Of a stretch of 64,000 nucleotides of DNA, positions 42,771 through 54,679 are shown one piece after another. The position numbers were made by a program, and so were the translations under genes. The notes beneath the pieces were generated by a model. The model was not told where the DNA came from. It ran no database searches and saw nothing but the letters and a program-made list of their open reading frames with translations. The stretch's first letter is position 1; every line of letters starts with the position of its first letter. The stretch spans positions 5,598,501-5,662,500 of the forward strand of contig NC_092577.1 of NCBI RefSeq assembly GCF_037975245.1, given 5' to 3'. Origin of the DNA: Apostichopus japonicus (lineage: Eukaryota; Echinodermata; Holothuroidea; Aspidochirotida; Stichopodidae).

Positions 42771-44099
42771 TGCGACGTTTGCCCCATGTTTCTTGTCATT
42801 TACGTAGGGCATGATTGTTTTGAGATGCTCCCTTGGGTTTTCCGCCGGTGTTTATACATTGTCACGGTTTCCAGTGTGTTTAATATGTGATTACGGGTAA
42901 TCGCAAGCGGGGACATACATAAGGGGAATGGAAGTGAAATGCAAAATAAGGTTGGAGGGAGGGGGGGGGGGTCAACAAGTCTTCCTCAACAGTGCCTTAC
43001 GATTAAAACAATACGTAAAATATTTTCAACTTTCAGAATAAATTTTGCCATTTGAATCCCTGCAATTGGTTCCTTTGCCTTTCATAGTTGCAATACACAG
43101 CATCTTTGTATGTGTTAAGAGGTACAATAACAGTTTTTTAAATAATTTTTAAGCAGAGATCTTCAGATAACTTTGTTGTCAATGTTGGAGAAAGCATTTA
43201 AATCTATGACATTTTAATTTTCAGTGAAAAAAATTACTAGAACACTAGATTTCGTGTTATTTGATTTTCTCTTTCGTAATTAATAATGTATGATTTTATA
43301 TAAAATCTTTCGTCTATTCCAACAAAAATTGTATGAATAAACAAGAGAATATATAAATATATATATATATATATATAGATATACATAATACATATCTATT
43401 GTCGTTTTTCAAAGTTGATAATTTTTCAGTCCATTTTCAAGGACTCCAAAATCAAATACAATAATGTTAACTGGTTCGCGTTACGTTGTACTATGATGAA
43501 GAGTATAGGTCTAAAACATCCCTAAAACTCTCTAAAAAATAAAATGAAGATGGTTATGATGATACTAAATTGAATGATTTCTACAAAATAAATGAAAAAA
43601 AAACGTTCTTTACAGAAAATAATTAATCTGTCGGTTGTCATTCGTAATATTATGACAGCCGTTCTGATGGTTCATATGTATAATAGTGATGTTCAGACGA
43701 TATACAAATTATAAAAAGAATGGAATTTCGAAAGTTGTTTGCAGATGAACGGACGACTAAAAACATTGTCAGATCTCATGGGGCAATTTTTAATTCAAAT
43801 CAATATATTAAAAAAAAAAAAAAACAAGCGACTCTATCTACTGTGCCCCGACTATTGGGAGAAGACGCAATCGAATTATCCTTCATATCACATGGCCCGC
43901 CTTTCCCAGAAGAGATTTGAAAAGTAAGAGAATAAAGCGAAGCCTCGTGATTAAAAATCAGACAGATAGTTTTGACATTTTGAAAGAATGGAGTCTTAGC
44001 TTCAGGGCTGCTGCTTGGATTTGATGAAACTGTCGAGATTCGGCCTGAGAAGGCCTGTTGACACTTTGAATTTATAGAGGTACCAGAGAGCTTGACGGA
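42771..44099. other. Intergenic, no recognised gene
   Basis: A G-run at about 42960-42970, TA simple sequence at 43352-43377 and an A-run at about 43809-43824. Open frames around 43720-43927 straddle the A-run and have no motif. Confidence 0.45.
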
Positions 44100-44310
44100 A
44101 TGCCACCTTTGATGTCCTATATTGATACTTCAAATAAGACTAGAAAACTTCAAAACAAAGAACATTCAATAAAAGAAGATGAGCGTAAGTTGACACTTGT
44201 TTTTTTAAATATTTTTCCCTATGTATAAATTATAACGCTATATCTAGTAACAAGTTGGTGGCGCTCACTATTATTCACCATATCTTTTATCTTTGCCAAT
44301 AAGAAGCCGC

Positions 44311-44387
<77 letters not shown>

Positions 44388-45813
44388 CTGTGTATCTTAC
44401 CGAATATTTGTCAGCGATGTGTAACAATTACCCGTATGTTGTATACACAGAGATGTAAACTCTAACCGGAAAAGCATATTTTAATTTTCTTACTGTAAGA
44501 GTCATAAATTACATGTTCTTCAGGATTTATAATATTCGACCATTCAATTTACTTCTTTTATATATATTTCCCGATAGACATATATAATGCCTATCCGTGC
44601 CCTTCTAAAATAATGACTAATAATGATCTTCGCACAACACTATTCTCTGAGTTTTCCCTAGTGAAATAATCTTTGTTTTATTTCGCTTCTAAAATAACAT
44701 ATAGGCTAGTTCAACGTTTTCCCTGATAACCACCTACAAAAGTGCGAACAAATTGATCTCTAGTAAAAACACTTTCATATAAGGAACCAATCCCCGCCTC
44801 TCTTATACTGATAAGTAAACAAACCATTCATCATTAACATGACATGAAATATTTGTGTTTACATTGTGATCATTTATGTTTGGAGTGTGGAGACTCAAAA
44901 CCAATTTATTTTTTGGTAAATGACTCTTTCTTTGACTTTTTAAAGATCTTTGAGAGGCTCGATGCGAATTTAAAGTAAATATATTATCATTACGACTTTT
45001 TCTTGGAGATTGAGCTAAATTATGCTTGTCGTGAAAATCTTCACTATTTATATAATTGAACATTTTGGATGTAGCATGGTATAGGGTTGGTCTAAAAGAC
45101 TGAAATTTTACAAACGATTACACCGGTAAATTATTCCTAATACCTCCATATGTTTTTAATATTGTGTGATTGCTGACTGAATCCGAAAATGTGCCATGTG
45201 TATAAGGTGATTCATTAACTGACCTTTGCATTTTGTAATGCACCGACGTAACTTTGATAGCCTGCAAACTGTTCCTCCCCCCCCCCCCCCCTTCGATGCA
45301 TACTAACATGAACATCGCGTGTGAATTAACTATATAATTTCTATATTTGAAATATAGAGTTTCCTAATATCATGGGAGAAGGATAGGATTTGACTTAAAT
45401 CCCTAAGATTCTATGTTCTATCAAATTTAGAAAGTTGAGGGTGAACCCTTGATATTGCTTTATCGTTTATTTGATCCGAAAATCAAGTCAATGCGGACTT
45501 CATTTTGATTTTTTTCGTAATTGCTTTCCGTTTGACAACCTGTCAGGAGATTAATTTCCATCGTGACACCGTAGATGCTTTTAAATTGTAAACTGAGACT
45601 TTGGGGTAAATTGACTGATTTCGTCTTCCATTCCCATCTTCCTCTTTTACTTATATTCCAGCGAAACGTGTCTATCCGTTACTCGAAATCATTTCAAGTA
45701 TAAGCAAAGAACCGTCGAGTCTTTCTGAATCATCCATCTTATATTCTGACAACTTCTCTCGTCGGAGGAAGACTTCTCAGATGTTTGAGAATAGTAGCCC
45801 CCGTGACTGTTAA
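44100..45813 (+). CDS. Candidate two-exon gene for a 78-residue protein of unknown function (44100-44184, 45662-45813)
   Basis: I do not recognise this gene. The ATG at 44100 opens 28 codons (MPPLMSYIDTSNKT, then a Lys/Glu-rich stretch). It meets a consensus GTAAGT donor at 44185 in phase 1. At 45661 a long pyrimidine tract (TTCCCATCTTCCTCTTTTAC) ends in CCAG. The sequence after it continues in the matching phase: KRVYPLLEIISSISKE, a Ser-rich stretch, SRRRKTSQMFENSS and TAA at 45811. An in-frame TGA lies upstream of the ATG. The product would be hydrophilic, without a signal peptide or membrane segment. The terminal exon could instead belong to a longer gene. The intron holds a long (TA)n/(GT)n. 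A chance pairing is quite possible. Confidence 0.2.
44313..44388. repeat. (TA)n followed by (TG)n microsatellite
   Basis: About 28 TA units then about nine GT units, uninterrupted. Confidence 0.95.
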
Positions 45814-45944
45814 ACACTTCACATTTCGTGACCCTCTCAAGCAGTATCAGCTCTCTAGGGCTGTTAAAATAGTCATTTCGTGATGGAACACAGCTACGGA
45901 TCCAGGGTAGCTGGGATTAACTGGAGATACACAGGAGGCGCATA

Positions 45945-46065
45945 GGAGACGTATATGAGATACATAGGAGACGCATAGGAGACACATGTGACACACATAT
46001 GACACATGTGACACATAGGAGACACATAGGAGACACACACATAGGAGACACATAGGAGACAAGTA
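45945..46065. repeat. Short tandem repeat, CATAGGAGACA type
   Basis: Irregular units CATAGGAGACA, CACATGTGACA and CACATAGGAGACA. Cys/Val/Ser-rich frames on the minus strand come from this repeat. Confidence 0.85.
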
Positions 46066-46474
46066 ACGGTAGAAACCGAAATTATTAATGCAATGGCGAT
46101 GGATAACACAACATCGGTGAAAAAAAGTCCGCATGCAAAACGTTTTACATTTTCTAAACAATATGTAGACCGTGTGTTTATGATATTTATTACTAATGTT
46201 AGTTCCTCCCTTCCGCTGGATCCTCTCCCCTGCCCCCCCCCCCCACCCCCTCTGTGGCTTATATGTGTTTTGTTGTTGTTGTTCAACCACTATTTACCTA
46301 TACACAAGTGCACTTGATAACCCTAATATATTCATGAAATTCTAGTTCATTCTAGTTCCGATCTGTCATACACGAGGCACCTACTATGAGTAATATGCCG
46401 ATTCAACAACCGAACCTCTTCCGGATCCGCCCTAGATATTACATATGAGTTTAGAATAGTTGTCCAACCATTAC

Positions 46475-46708
46475 GGAGTGTTAGCTCAGTGGTTAACGCC
46501 CGGTGCCTTTCAATCATAAGGTCCCCGGTTCGAGTCACTCCAAGATTAATATATGTCGTCCAGTTACAGAGTTGTTGACAATTGACAATTCATAATCTTG
46601 GACGTTAAATATGAATCTAAGAGACCGACTTCGGTCAGCTTGCGGCTTTGATAAGCTAATGATGGCTTCTTCGCGAGCTCCTGCTTGCAGGAGGATCTAA
46701 AATACATT
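46475..46708 (+). mobile_element. tRNA-derived SINE, copy 2 (better preserved)
   Basis: The tRNA-like head GGAGTGTTAGCTCAGTGG has the A-box. The B-box GGTTCGAGTC is at 46527-46536, and the CACTCC that follows can pair with the GGAGTG start as an acceptor stem. The body matches 14339-14567 closely. The tail is AAAATACATTA without the (ATAC)n expansion. Confidence 0.9.
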
Positions 46709-46849
46709 ATTGTCCGATGCACATGTTTGTACACTATATAGCCATGTCAGTTTAGTGAAGTCTCCCTCCTACTGACAGAACTACCATGCACAAGGCACCA
46801 ACTGAGAGAAAAGTGTCACCTTGTACGTCCATTGTCTGTCCGACATCCT

Positions 46850-47290
46850 ACTTGTCATCATTCTTATTATCATATTTATCATCATACTTATCATCATACT
46901 TATCATTATACTTATCATTATTCTAATAATCATACTTATTATCATTCTTATCATCATACTTATAACCATACTTATCATAAACTTATCATCATCACGCTTA
47001 TCAGCATACGTATCATCACACGAGCCATCATTCTTATCATCATACTTAAAATCATACTTATCATAAACTTATCATCATCATCATTCTTATCATCATACCT
47101 ATCATCACACTAGTCATCAGTCTTATAATCATACTAATTATCATACTTATCATCATCGTCATTCTTATCATACTTATCATCATACTTATCATCATAATAG
47201 TCATCATACTATTCATCATTGTTATCATCAAATTGATTATCATTGTTATCATCATATTAACATTATGCTTATCATCATACTTATCATCAA
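46850..47290. repeat. Tandem TTATCATCATACTTATCAT array
   Basis: About 440 bases of short ATCATACTTATCATCATA-type units with interruptions. It yields spurious Ile/Ser/Tyr-rich or Met/Ile-rich frames on both strands. Confidence 0.92.
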
Positions 47291-47409
47291 TGGCAATCCA
47301 CCCATATGTGACTCAACGTAGGTTTTAAACCTTTGCAACCTCAATAAATATACCAATATATGAAGAAACACAAGCACACACACCCGCACACATGACCCTA
47401 CAAACAAAC

Positions 47410-47574
47410 TATATATATATTGATATATATATGTATTGATATATATATGTATTGATATATATATGTATTGATATATATATGTATTGATATATATATATAT
47501 ATATGTATTGATATATATATATGTATTGATATATATATGTATTGATATATATATGTATTGATATATATATGTAT

Positions 47575-47634
<60 letters not shown>

Positions 47635-47636
47635 TG
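47410..47636. repeat. Tandem ATATATATGTATTGAT array ending in (TA)n
   Basis: About a dozen 16-18-base units, each a TA run plus TGTATTGA, leading into a pure (TA)n at 47577-47622. Confidence 0.93.
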
Positions 47637-48025
47637 TTTACACTATTCGACACTTCACGTTTGCCATCATTGCGTACCGAAAACTTTTATAGTCACTCTT
47701 CTGATCACATCAGACCTCGGCAACGGCTTGTGTTTAACCGTTACCAAAGAAACGGAAAACACAACCCCCTTTTTTGTCCAAAACCTTCATTTTACGTATT
47801 GATTTTCCCCTCTTTCATTAAGATGTCGCAAATCTAACGAAGACGAAAACGATACCCAGCGAAGGTCTTATTGACTATCGAGAGAAATCGACATTGTAAA
47901 CGTAGAGATTTTGAAAATGTATGGCGAAGCTTTGTACCGATGTAAACGGGGCGGATATATATATATATATTTATATAAATTTATATTTATATTTATATAT
48001 ATGTATATATATATTTATATAGCAA
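47637..48025. other. Intergenic, mostly unremarkable
   Basis: No recognised gene. It ends in TA/TTTATA simple sequence at 47955-48022. Confidence 0.5.
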
Positions 48026-48115
48026 TGAGTTGGAGATTTTAGAACTGAAGATAACTTCCAGTCTCCACCGATTCAAACCCAAGCTCCTCGTGAATAATGT
48101 AGTCTCCCTATGTAT
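48026..48115 (-). mobile_element. Decayed copy of the second tRNA-like SINE family
   Basis: GAGTTGGAGATTTTAGAACTG, CTTCCAGTCTCCACC and ATTCAAACCCAAGCTCCTCG correspond in order to the element at 25878-25995. Like that copy it directly follows a TA tract. Confidence 0.5.
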
Positions 48116-50341
48116 AAATATATGAAACAACTTACCACTGTGTGAATATATTAACTATGGTATTGATGGAAGGCTAAGATGCAAACCAATCATTGCCAGT
48201 TTAGTTTCCATATCTCTGCCTATATTGGTGTTACGTTTCCCTGCAGAGATCTACCCATTCCTCAATGCAGCCGCACTTTCCCCGTTTACACAATACTATA
48301 TAGAGCTAGGTTTGCAGACACACAATTTAGTATGTAACCTGAGCCTCTTCCCTGCTATATAGGATAGAACTCGGCTCCATTTATTTGCAACTGCTGCTGA
48401 TTAATCAGCACTTTTGATGTTGACTTTTTCGTTAATCATTTCATAGCCAGGTCTCTCTCTGTGGCTCTCTCTTATTCATAAAGCTACGGTTTCACATTAC
48501 CCAGTTGGGAAAATGGTTTCTATACTCTACATTGACATCCAGCTTGTATTTTCAGTATGAAGATCATGCTTCTCTCAGATAAAGGTTAAGAACTGTTTGT
48601 ACTGTGCAATACGAGTGCTTTGAAGCATGAACACTATCCGAACTGGTTGTTTGATCTTTGACCTGGTGTAGCATCATCCATGAAAGGCAGATCAGATGTA
48701 TTTTACGACATAAAAAGAGAATAAAGATCACTTGAAACGAAGTTTACCCAGTTTTCCTTAAAAAAAGATAAAATATATATTTACAGTTAATTTATCATAA
48801 CTTACGGTATTTTCTTATTCCATAAAATGTGGTGTTTGTGTATTATATCAATTTAAGAACGAGGCTTGGTTTATCCACAATGTTTTACAAATAGTAAACT
48901 TTTTCCAAGGTATAACTTATCAATACTAGCCTGGAAAACATTTCCTTAATTTTACGAAATGCAAAAGTATATATATATATATATATATATGCAAAGTATA
49001 TATATATATGCAAATGCAAAAGGAACTGTAGGCCCACCTTCTTTATTCGTTTTTTGTCGGGGCGTGCATCGGTGGTATTGAGGATGGATATAAGGAGTTG
49101 GATTGTGAGTGTAAGTTATATGGAGTCGCATAAAACATTCTCGTGAACCTATAGGTCAAACAGCTAACCTGGATACACACTTCACTTAGGAATTAGGACT
49201 GAGTTGTACATTGAGGTCACTGGATTGGCAACAACTACGCTTTCAGGAAACAGAACGTCATTTCTTACAGTCATGTTTGGGTTGAACATATGCGTTTTCT
49301 CTTGCTAGAGTTAACACTATACTTTTAATAACTGATCACAATCTTTACCTCTTCTGCTTGTCTTCTGCTAACCTTTTCAAAGCATTTTGCTTTTGGTTGG
49401 TTCCCTCATGTCAAGACAAAAATGAGCACAAAGATAGTAGTGGTACACGTGTTTAAAGAACAACTGTCGCAAATGTTTGCACAGCAGGCGACCTTCTTTG
49501 ACTTCATGCTCATCCGATTTATCTATTTACTCGTAACTCATTACCCTTCATTTCACACACCAGATTATTAAGTTTCCTCCTCCTCCTCACGTATATGAAC
49601 ATAACGTACAACTATATATATCAGTACTCTCACAGTGTACCATTTCTTCAAAGCATCCGTACTTTTAATAAACGAGATGTGATGTGGAAATTTTCATTAA
49701 CAGCAGCAATCGTGGCATTGTTAGGACTGAAAACAAGACCTTAGGCAATTTGATCAATCACTCTTTTAGAGATGGATTGAACATTGACATTGCACTGTCG
49801 GATATTGAGCCTCCATTAGAAACCTCAAAAACAAGAAACAATCACGGTTCGACTGACTATTTTGAACAATGACCCGAATTGAAGAAAATATTGGCTTCAG
49901 CGTTAGATCATTGTAGTATATAGACTTTATTGTCAGTCGCAAGGAGAAAACACAGCCTAGCCAACCGGCGTATGATATTTTTACCGGGAGAATCTCTCAC
50001 TTTACGTAGCGTATTATTAACATGGCTTGGAGCAGAGGCCACGTTTACCCTTGTTTTTGGTTTGGAAATGATATTTACTAACGCACGTGTTGCTAAGGGA
50101 ATATTGCTGTGAGAGGTAAGTGATAGGTACGATTGCATGTTGAATGTCAGTTATTTTGTACAGACAGATGAGTCGTTTCGTCTGCCAGCAATTCAATACA
50201 TTATCATGGTATATCATAGGATTGTTCTGTAATTTAGACTAGAGTAAGATGGCATCAATCCATGTAAAAATTATACCGCATAATTTGAATGATTGAGTAA
50301 GAATGTTTCATGTGACGTCTAAGTCGGTCTTAGACTTAACC
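48116..50341. other. Intergenic, no recognised gene
   Basis: Contains a solitary fragment (48588-48630) of the 92-bp unit seen at 29040-29410, and (TA)n at 48969-49010. A CTCCTCCTCCTC patch lies near 49575. A pyrimidine-rich CACACACCAG at about 49550-49562 opens a 59-codon frame without any motif. Confidence 0.45.
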
Positions 50342-50709
50342 TTAAAGGCATTGAAGACTCGCCCCAAACCGAATGCGGCCATCTGAAAAAGTTAACATTC
50401 TGTTGCTTGCAAGTGACGTTTTGTTCGTGTCGCTACAAAATTCAGACAGTAATGAAACGTGATACCTTGTTATCTTTAGCTGGACATGAGATGTCCATGG
50501 CTCTATCGTTTGTATACTGTGCTGTGGGTATTGACCGCAGCTACATGTACTGACTGTACACTAGTGTCTAATTACCGACGTTAGTAAGCTGTGTGTGTAT
50601 TTTCTGGGATCGATCGTGGTGTTTAACACTTCTGTTACACCTCATTCGAAACAAGGTCAAATTAACGGCTTTAGACGTTTCTTTGTGCGCGAGTCTTCAC
50701 ACCCTTTAA
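50342..50709 (+). mobile_element. TTAA-flanked MITE, family T, copy 7
   Basis: TTAAAGGCATTGAAGACTCG to GCGAGTCTTCACACCCTTTAA with the same interior as copy 5. It is the only copy outside the transporter introns. Confidence 0.9.
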
Positions 50710-52862
50710 GTTTTCTGACTTAACCTTAAGATTTAACATTAAGACTAAATCTTAAGACTTTGATTTTTTTTACTGTTTCGCTTTACAACTACAGCAACAA
50801 CAAGAACAACAACAAACCAAAATAAGATATAAGCACAGTTAATACTGACTCAATTGGTTGAAAATGTCGCAGGTGTCATGCTATCCAGTTTCGTAGAGTT
50901 TAAAACTATGACGGTATATTAATTAACCAAGGTGTTGTACAGTAGACGTTAATTAATAGAAGACTGTAGGCACAATATTAAATTCCATATATTGTAGACA
51001 TTTACACACAAAAAAACTCAGGTTAAGTAACCCCGGGCTGTAATGTTGTAACAAGTTTGAATTTTGAGAAATGTCTCTTCTTTCGGAATAAAACACACAC
51101 AACCTAGTGAACAAGTTAAACAAAGTATCTAAATGAAGACGAACCTTTATCCTACCACAAGTTGTTCATAATACAAAAGAGGCCAACATTAGTTTAGCAT
51201 ATACAGTCTAGCTGGTAGATTTCCAAAGGATGAATTGAGACAGAGTTATAAAAAGAAGAATAAAGGAATGACTATCTTGGAAACTCTCAAAAGAGTGAAT
51301 TTTCATTCCTTTGGAATGAAGAGTATACATTATTATAATTATATGGTATAATTGGAGTGACTTAATGAAAACTTCACTTACCATCTACATCAGTAAAAAC
51401 AACAGAAAATGTGGAAAGAGCAAAGTTGGTAAGGTCAATATCCGAGTCCCTATAGGCCTTACCGTTTGGAAAAATCTATCCAAGTGAATTTCCAATACAA
51501 ATAGAGTAACATTGAGGGGGGAAAAAGAGAGAAAATTCGTCTTAACTCATATCAATTCATTTTTTTTATGAATATGAAATATAATAAATTGGCTGTGTTT
51601 GACCTTTTCAGTGTTTGATACTAACGTATCCTTTTGATATTTGTTTTAATCAGACAGTATATAACTCCAATTGAACCAACTAGAAATCCTCCTATATTTG
51701 TTTCATCAAGTTAAGATCAATGAATGAAATCAATTGACTAATTAATGGATCTGATTCTAATTTGGAACGTGTTATCACCCACACATTAATATCAACTATG
51801 AATTGACTATCTGTAATAAAAAACAAACATATTGGAGTATGGAATTTTCAAATTTTACTTTCATTATTTGAAATGAAACTTAATTATAGTCAAGCTAATG
51901 AGCTAGACAATGACAAGTGAGAAATTGGTATAAACTTATAGCACCATGTTTTCTTCATTCATGAAAGTAAATATGAAATGAAATATTTGCATTACGTCTG
52001 CGCATGACAAAGCGAAAACAAACTCTGTCGTTTTATTGTGCGCATTATCTAAATATTATATTGATAATACTCTTGTCGTTAATCAACATTTAGAATTGTC
52101 ACGATAATAGCACTTTAATTGATCATGTTTGTGTTTTTTTTTTAATTTTATGTTTCCTGGAAAACTCAAACTTCAATCGCTGATCTCTCTTAAAGGCATA
52201 CATTTTGTCCACTGGTTGTCAAAATGTGATTTCTTAAGCGGTAAATGTGGGGCAGAAATAAAAAAAGAGTGCCTGGTAATGATAGCAGAAGTGTTTCTCA
52301 ACAATCTAAAACATATCAAACTTAATATCTTTTGCCTTATTAGAAGTATAATTATATGGTAATAACGGCGATTCGCGTCATAAATTGGGCGATGATTTTA
52401 TCGCTTTCATCATTCAACAGAGGTTTTTCTGTTTTATTCATCAGTTTTGACCAACATATAGACTTTATCAACCCAATTTTTTTAACTATATCTTTTTAAT
52501 ACCAATTTTCATGAAAATTGATAACTATACATAAAAGTGAACCTTTTCAGATTTATATTTTCTTCTAGAACTTGTAACTTAATCGCTGTAGATGCATAAC
52601 ACCCCTTTTGTTAATTACGTCATTCAGTTATAGCGTCACGATCTGATATAGGTCTTACAATTTACTGCGTGATCGCTTTACAAGGACCGCGGTTGTTTAT
52701 TCAGCAGGCGATGTCTTTCACGAAGGATATTTTAATATACATTTTTTAAAGTTTTATTTTAACAGCTCTTTCTCGTCGAATTTTGTAAATAATTGCGTCA
52801 TTAAGCTTCTTGCACATAATCAGAAAATTTCCTTTTAAAACTCGTGTTTCGTACCAAGGATG
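50710..52862. other. Intergenic, nothing recognised
   Basis: AT-rich DNA. The flank after the MITE repeats short CTTAAGACTTAA-like pieces. The open frame at 52129-52362 has no motif. Confidence 0.45.
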
Positions 52863-53103
52863 TATACTCAAACATCTCTGCTGGTAATATACATTAAAAA
52901 CGAAGACGAAAAAGATTTGATAGCATTTCTCACGATGACCTTATAAAGAAAACCAAGGAATAAATGTAGCTCTCTAAATATATATATATATATTTAGAGA
53001 GCTACATTTATTCCTTGATTTTCTTTATAAGGTCATCGTGAGAAATGCTATCAAATCTTTTTCGTCTTCGTTTTTAATGTATATTACCAGCAGAGATGTT
53101 TGA

Positions 53104-53108
<5 letters not shown>
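52863..53108. repeat. Near-perfect palindrome, 123-bp arms, no spacer
   Basis: The left arm starts TATACTCAAACATCTCTGC. The right arm ends with its reverse complement GCAGAGATGTTTGAGTATA. I compared the full arms and found one mismatch (AAACC against AAATC). The centre is an alternating TA stretch between 52985 and 52986. Confidence 0.95.

Positions 53109-53187
<79 letters not shown>
53105..53187. repeat. (TA)n microsatellite abutting the palindrome
   Basis: About 41 uninterrupted TA units that begin within the last bases of the palindrome's right arm. There is no matching run outside the left arm. Confidence 0.95.
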
Positions 53188-53189
<2 letters not shown>

Positions 53190-53517
53190 AAAAGACTGTT
53201 AAATTGTACCCAGATACACATGCAACAAGCTATACGCATGGTTTAATAGGGACACCATTTGATGCTCCGTCATTTCGTTGTTCTTGTGGCGTTTTGATGG
53301 GGAATATTGGGATTATCATTGTGAATTTTATAATGGGTACGTCACAGTATGATTATATCATGTACGTTGTAGGACTGAAAACACCTACACATTAGGTTAC
53401 TTATAATATTTATTCAATAAAGTAGTGCTATGTTGGTAAGATTCGTCTACGTGAGCTTTGACTATAAATACTATGTTATGTATTGTCATGTTTTACCGAG
53501 GGATACATAGCCAAATT

Positions 53518-53805
53518 TCCCAGGGTCATATTTAATGTTTCAGAGCTGTCAAAATTTATATAAATAAATATAAAAAACACAAGAAAAAATAACACCTCCC
53601 CTCCCCATATTTCTCCAAGGCTTATTTAATGTTTTAAAGCTGTCCAAATTTATATAACTAACAAAAAAATCATAAGAAAAATCATATCTCCCCTCCCCAA
53701 TTTTCTCCTGGGCATATTCAATGTTTTAGAACCGCAAACATTTATATAAATAAATAAAGAAAAAACATAAGAAAAAATAAGAAAAGAAATTAACACCCCC
53801 CACCC
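53518..53805. repeat. Tandem repeat, about 107-bp unit, three copies
   Basis: Each unit has TTTAATGTTTTAGAGCTGT-like, AAATTTATATAAATAAATA, ACATAAGAAAAAATAACAC and CTCCCCTCCCCAT blocks. Moderate divergence. Confidence 0.82.
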
Positions 53806-54628
53806 CCCATACGTTAATTCATTGGTAAGACGTTCATTCAGCAGCTGTGCCTACACATTTAACTGTATTCTTTATCGTTACATTAAGGAAAGTGATTTAC
53901 TTTATTCATAAATGAGACATTTCTACAAGATAGAAACAACAATTAGAAGGGGGAAAAATGATTTGGAACAAACACAAATATATGATTATTTCATTTCACA
54001 TAAAATGGAAGCTATAACCTGTTCTACTACTACTGCTGTAAATATATATTAGGCTACTGTATCACCCCTCCCCCCCCCCCCGCCACTAATGGGCCATTCT
54101 CGCTATAATAGTAAGATCTGTCACGTGACCGTATAGTTTATAACGGTCGTACTATGTCCAGGTTTTATGGTTTCTCGATGTCAGGTTTAAGGTCATCAAA
54201 ATGTAAAATACAAATTAATACAAATATCATGGATATCATGGGGTGGCCTCTCATAGATATACTACCCTGCGGATATATATCCATAACTCCCACATACACT
54301 CAAGAAACGGTTAATGCCTTGTGAAGCAGGCGTTTCAGCTTCACGAACAATCTTGTTTGCATAGCTCAAATGTTGGTACCGTATTCCTTAGTCAGTATAA
54401 CCTGTGGCATGCTAACCTATCTTCAAATTCTAATCTGGTTAGGTCTTTCGCTGTGGTTTAGCGACATAGGAAACGTTAATCTTTTTTTTTAGGAGGACCC
54501 ATGTGTATAAGAAATGTTCATGAAACATGAATGGTTCATGTTTACTTCGGAATCACTCTATAATAATGTCTAGCTGTAATATTAACTTGTTTATCAATAT
54601 TATTAACAACATGAATATGCATTCTGTA

Positions 54629-54679
<51 letters not shown>

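Noticed and set aside
44803-45112. Minus-strand frame preceded by an AATTTCAG acceptor-like site
   Set aside because: It is hydrophilic and Asn/Ser/His-rich with no motif; the acceptor has a weak pyrimidine tract, and it overlaps the intron of the + strand candidate.
46475-46545. Functional tRNA gene
   Set aside because: The tRNA-like head is fused to a SINE body shared with 14339, and its anticodon arm is not clearly foldable.
46781-47255. Ile- or Met-rich frames on both strands
   Set aside because: They are translations of the TTATCATCATAC array.
47252-47653. Tyr/Ile-rich frames, also at 13415-13612, 53096-53395, 60766-61045 and 62547-62858
   Set aside because: They are translations of TA or TATG microsatellites.
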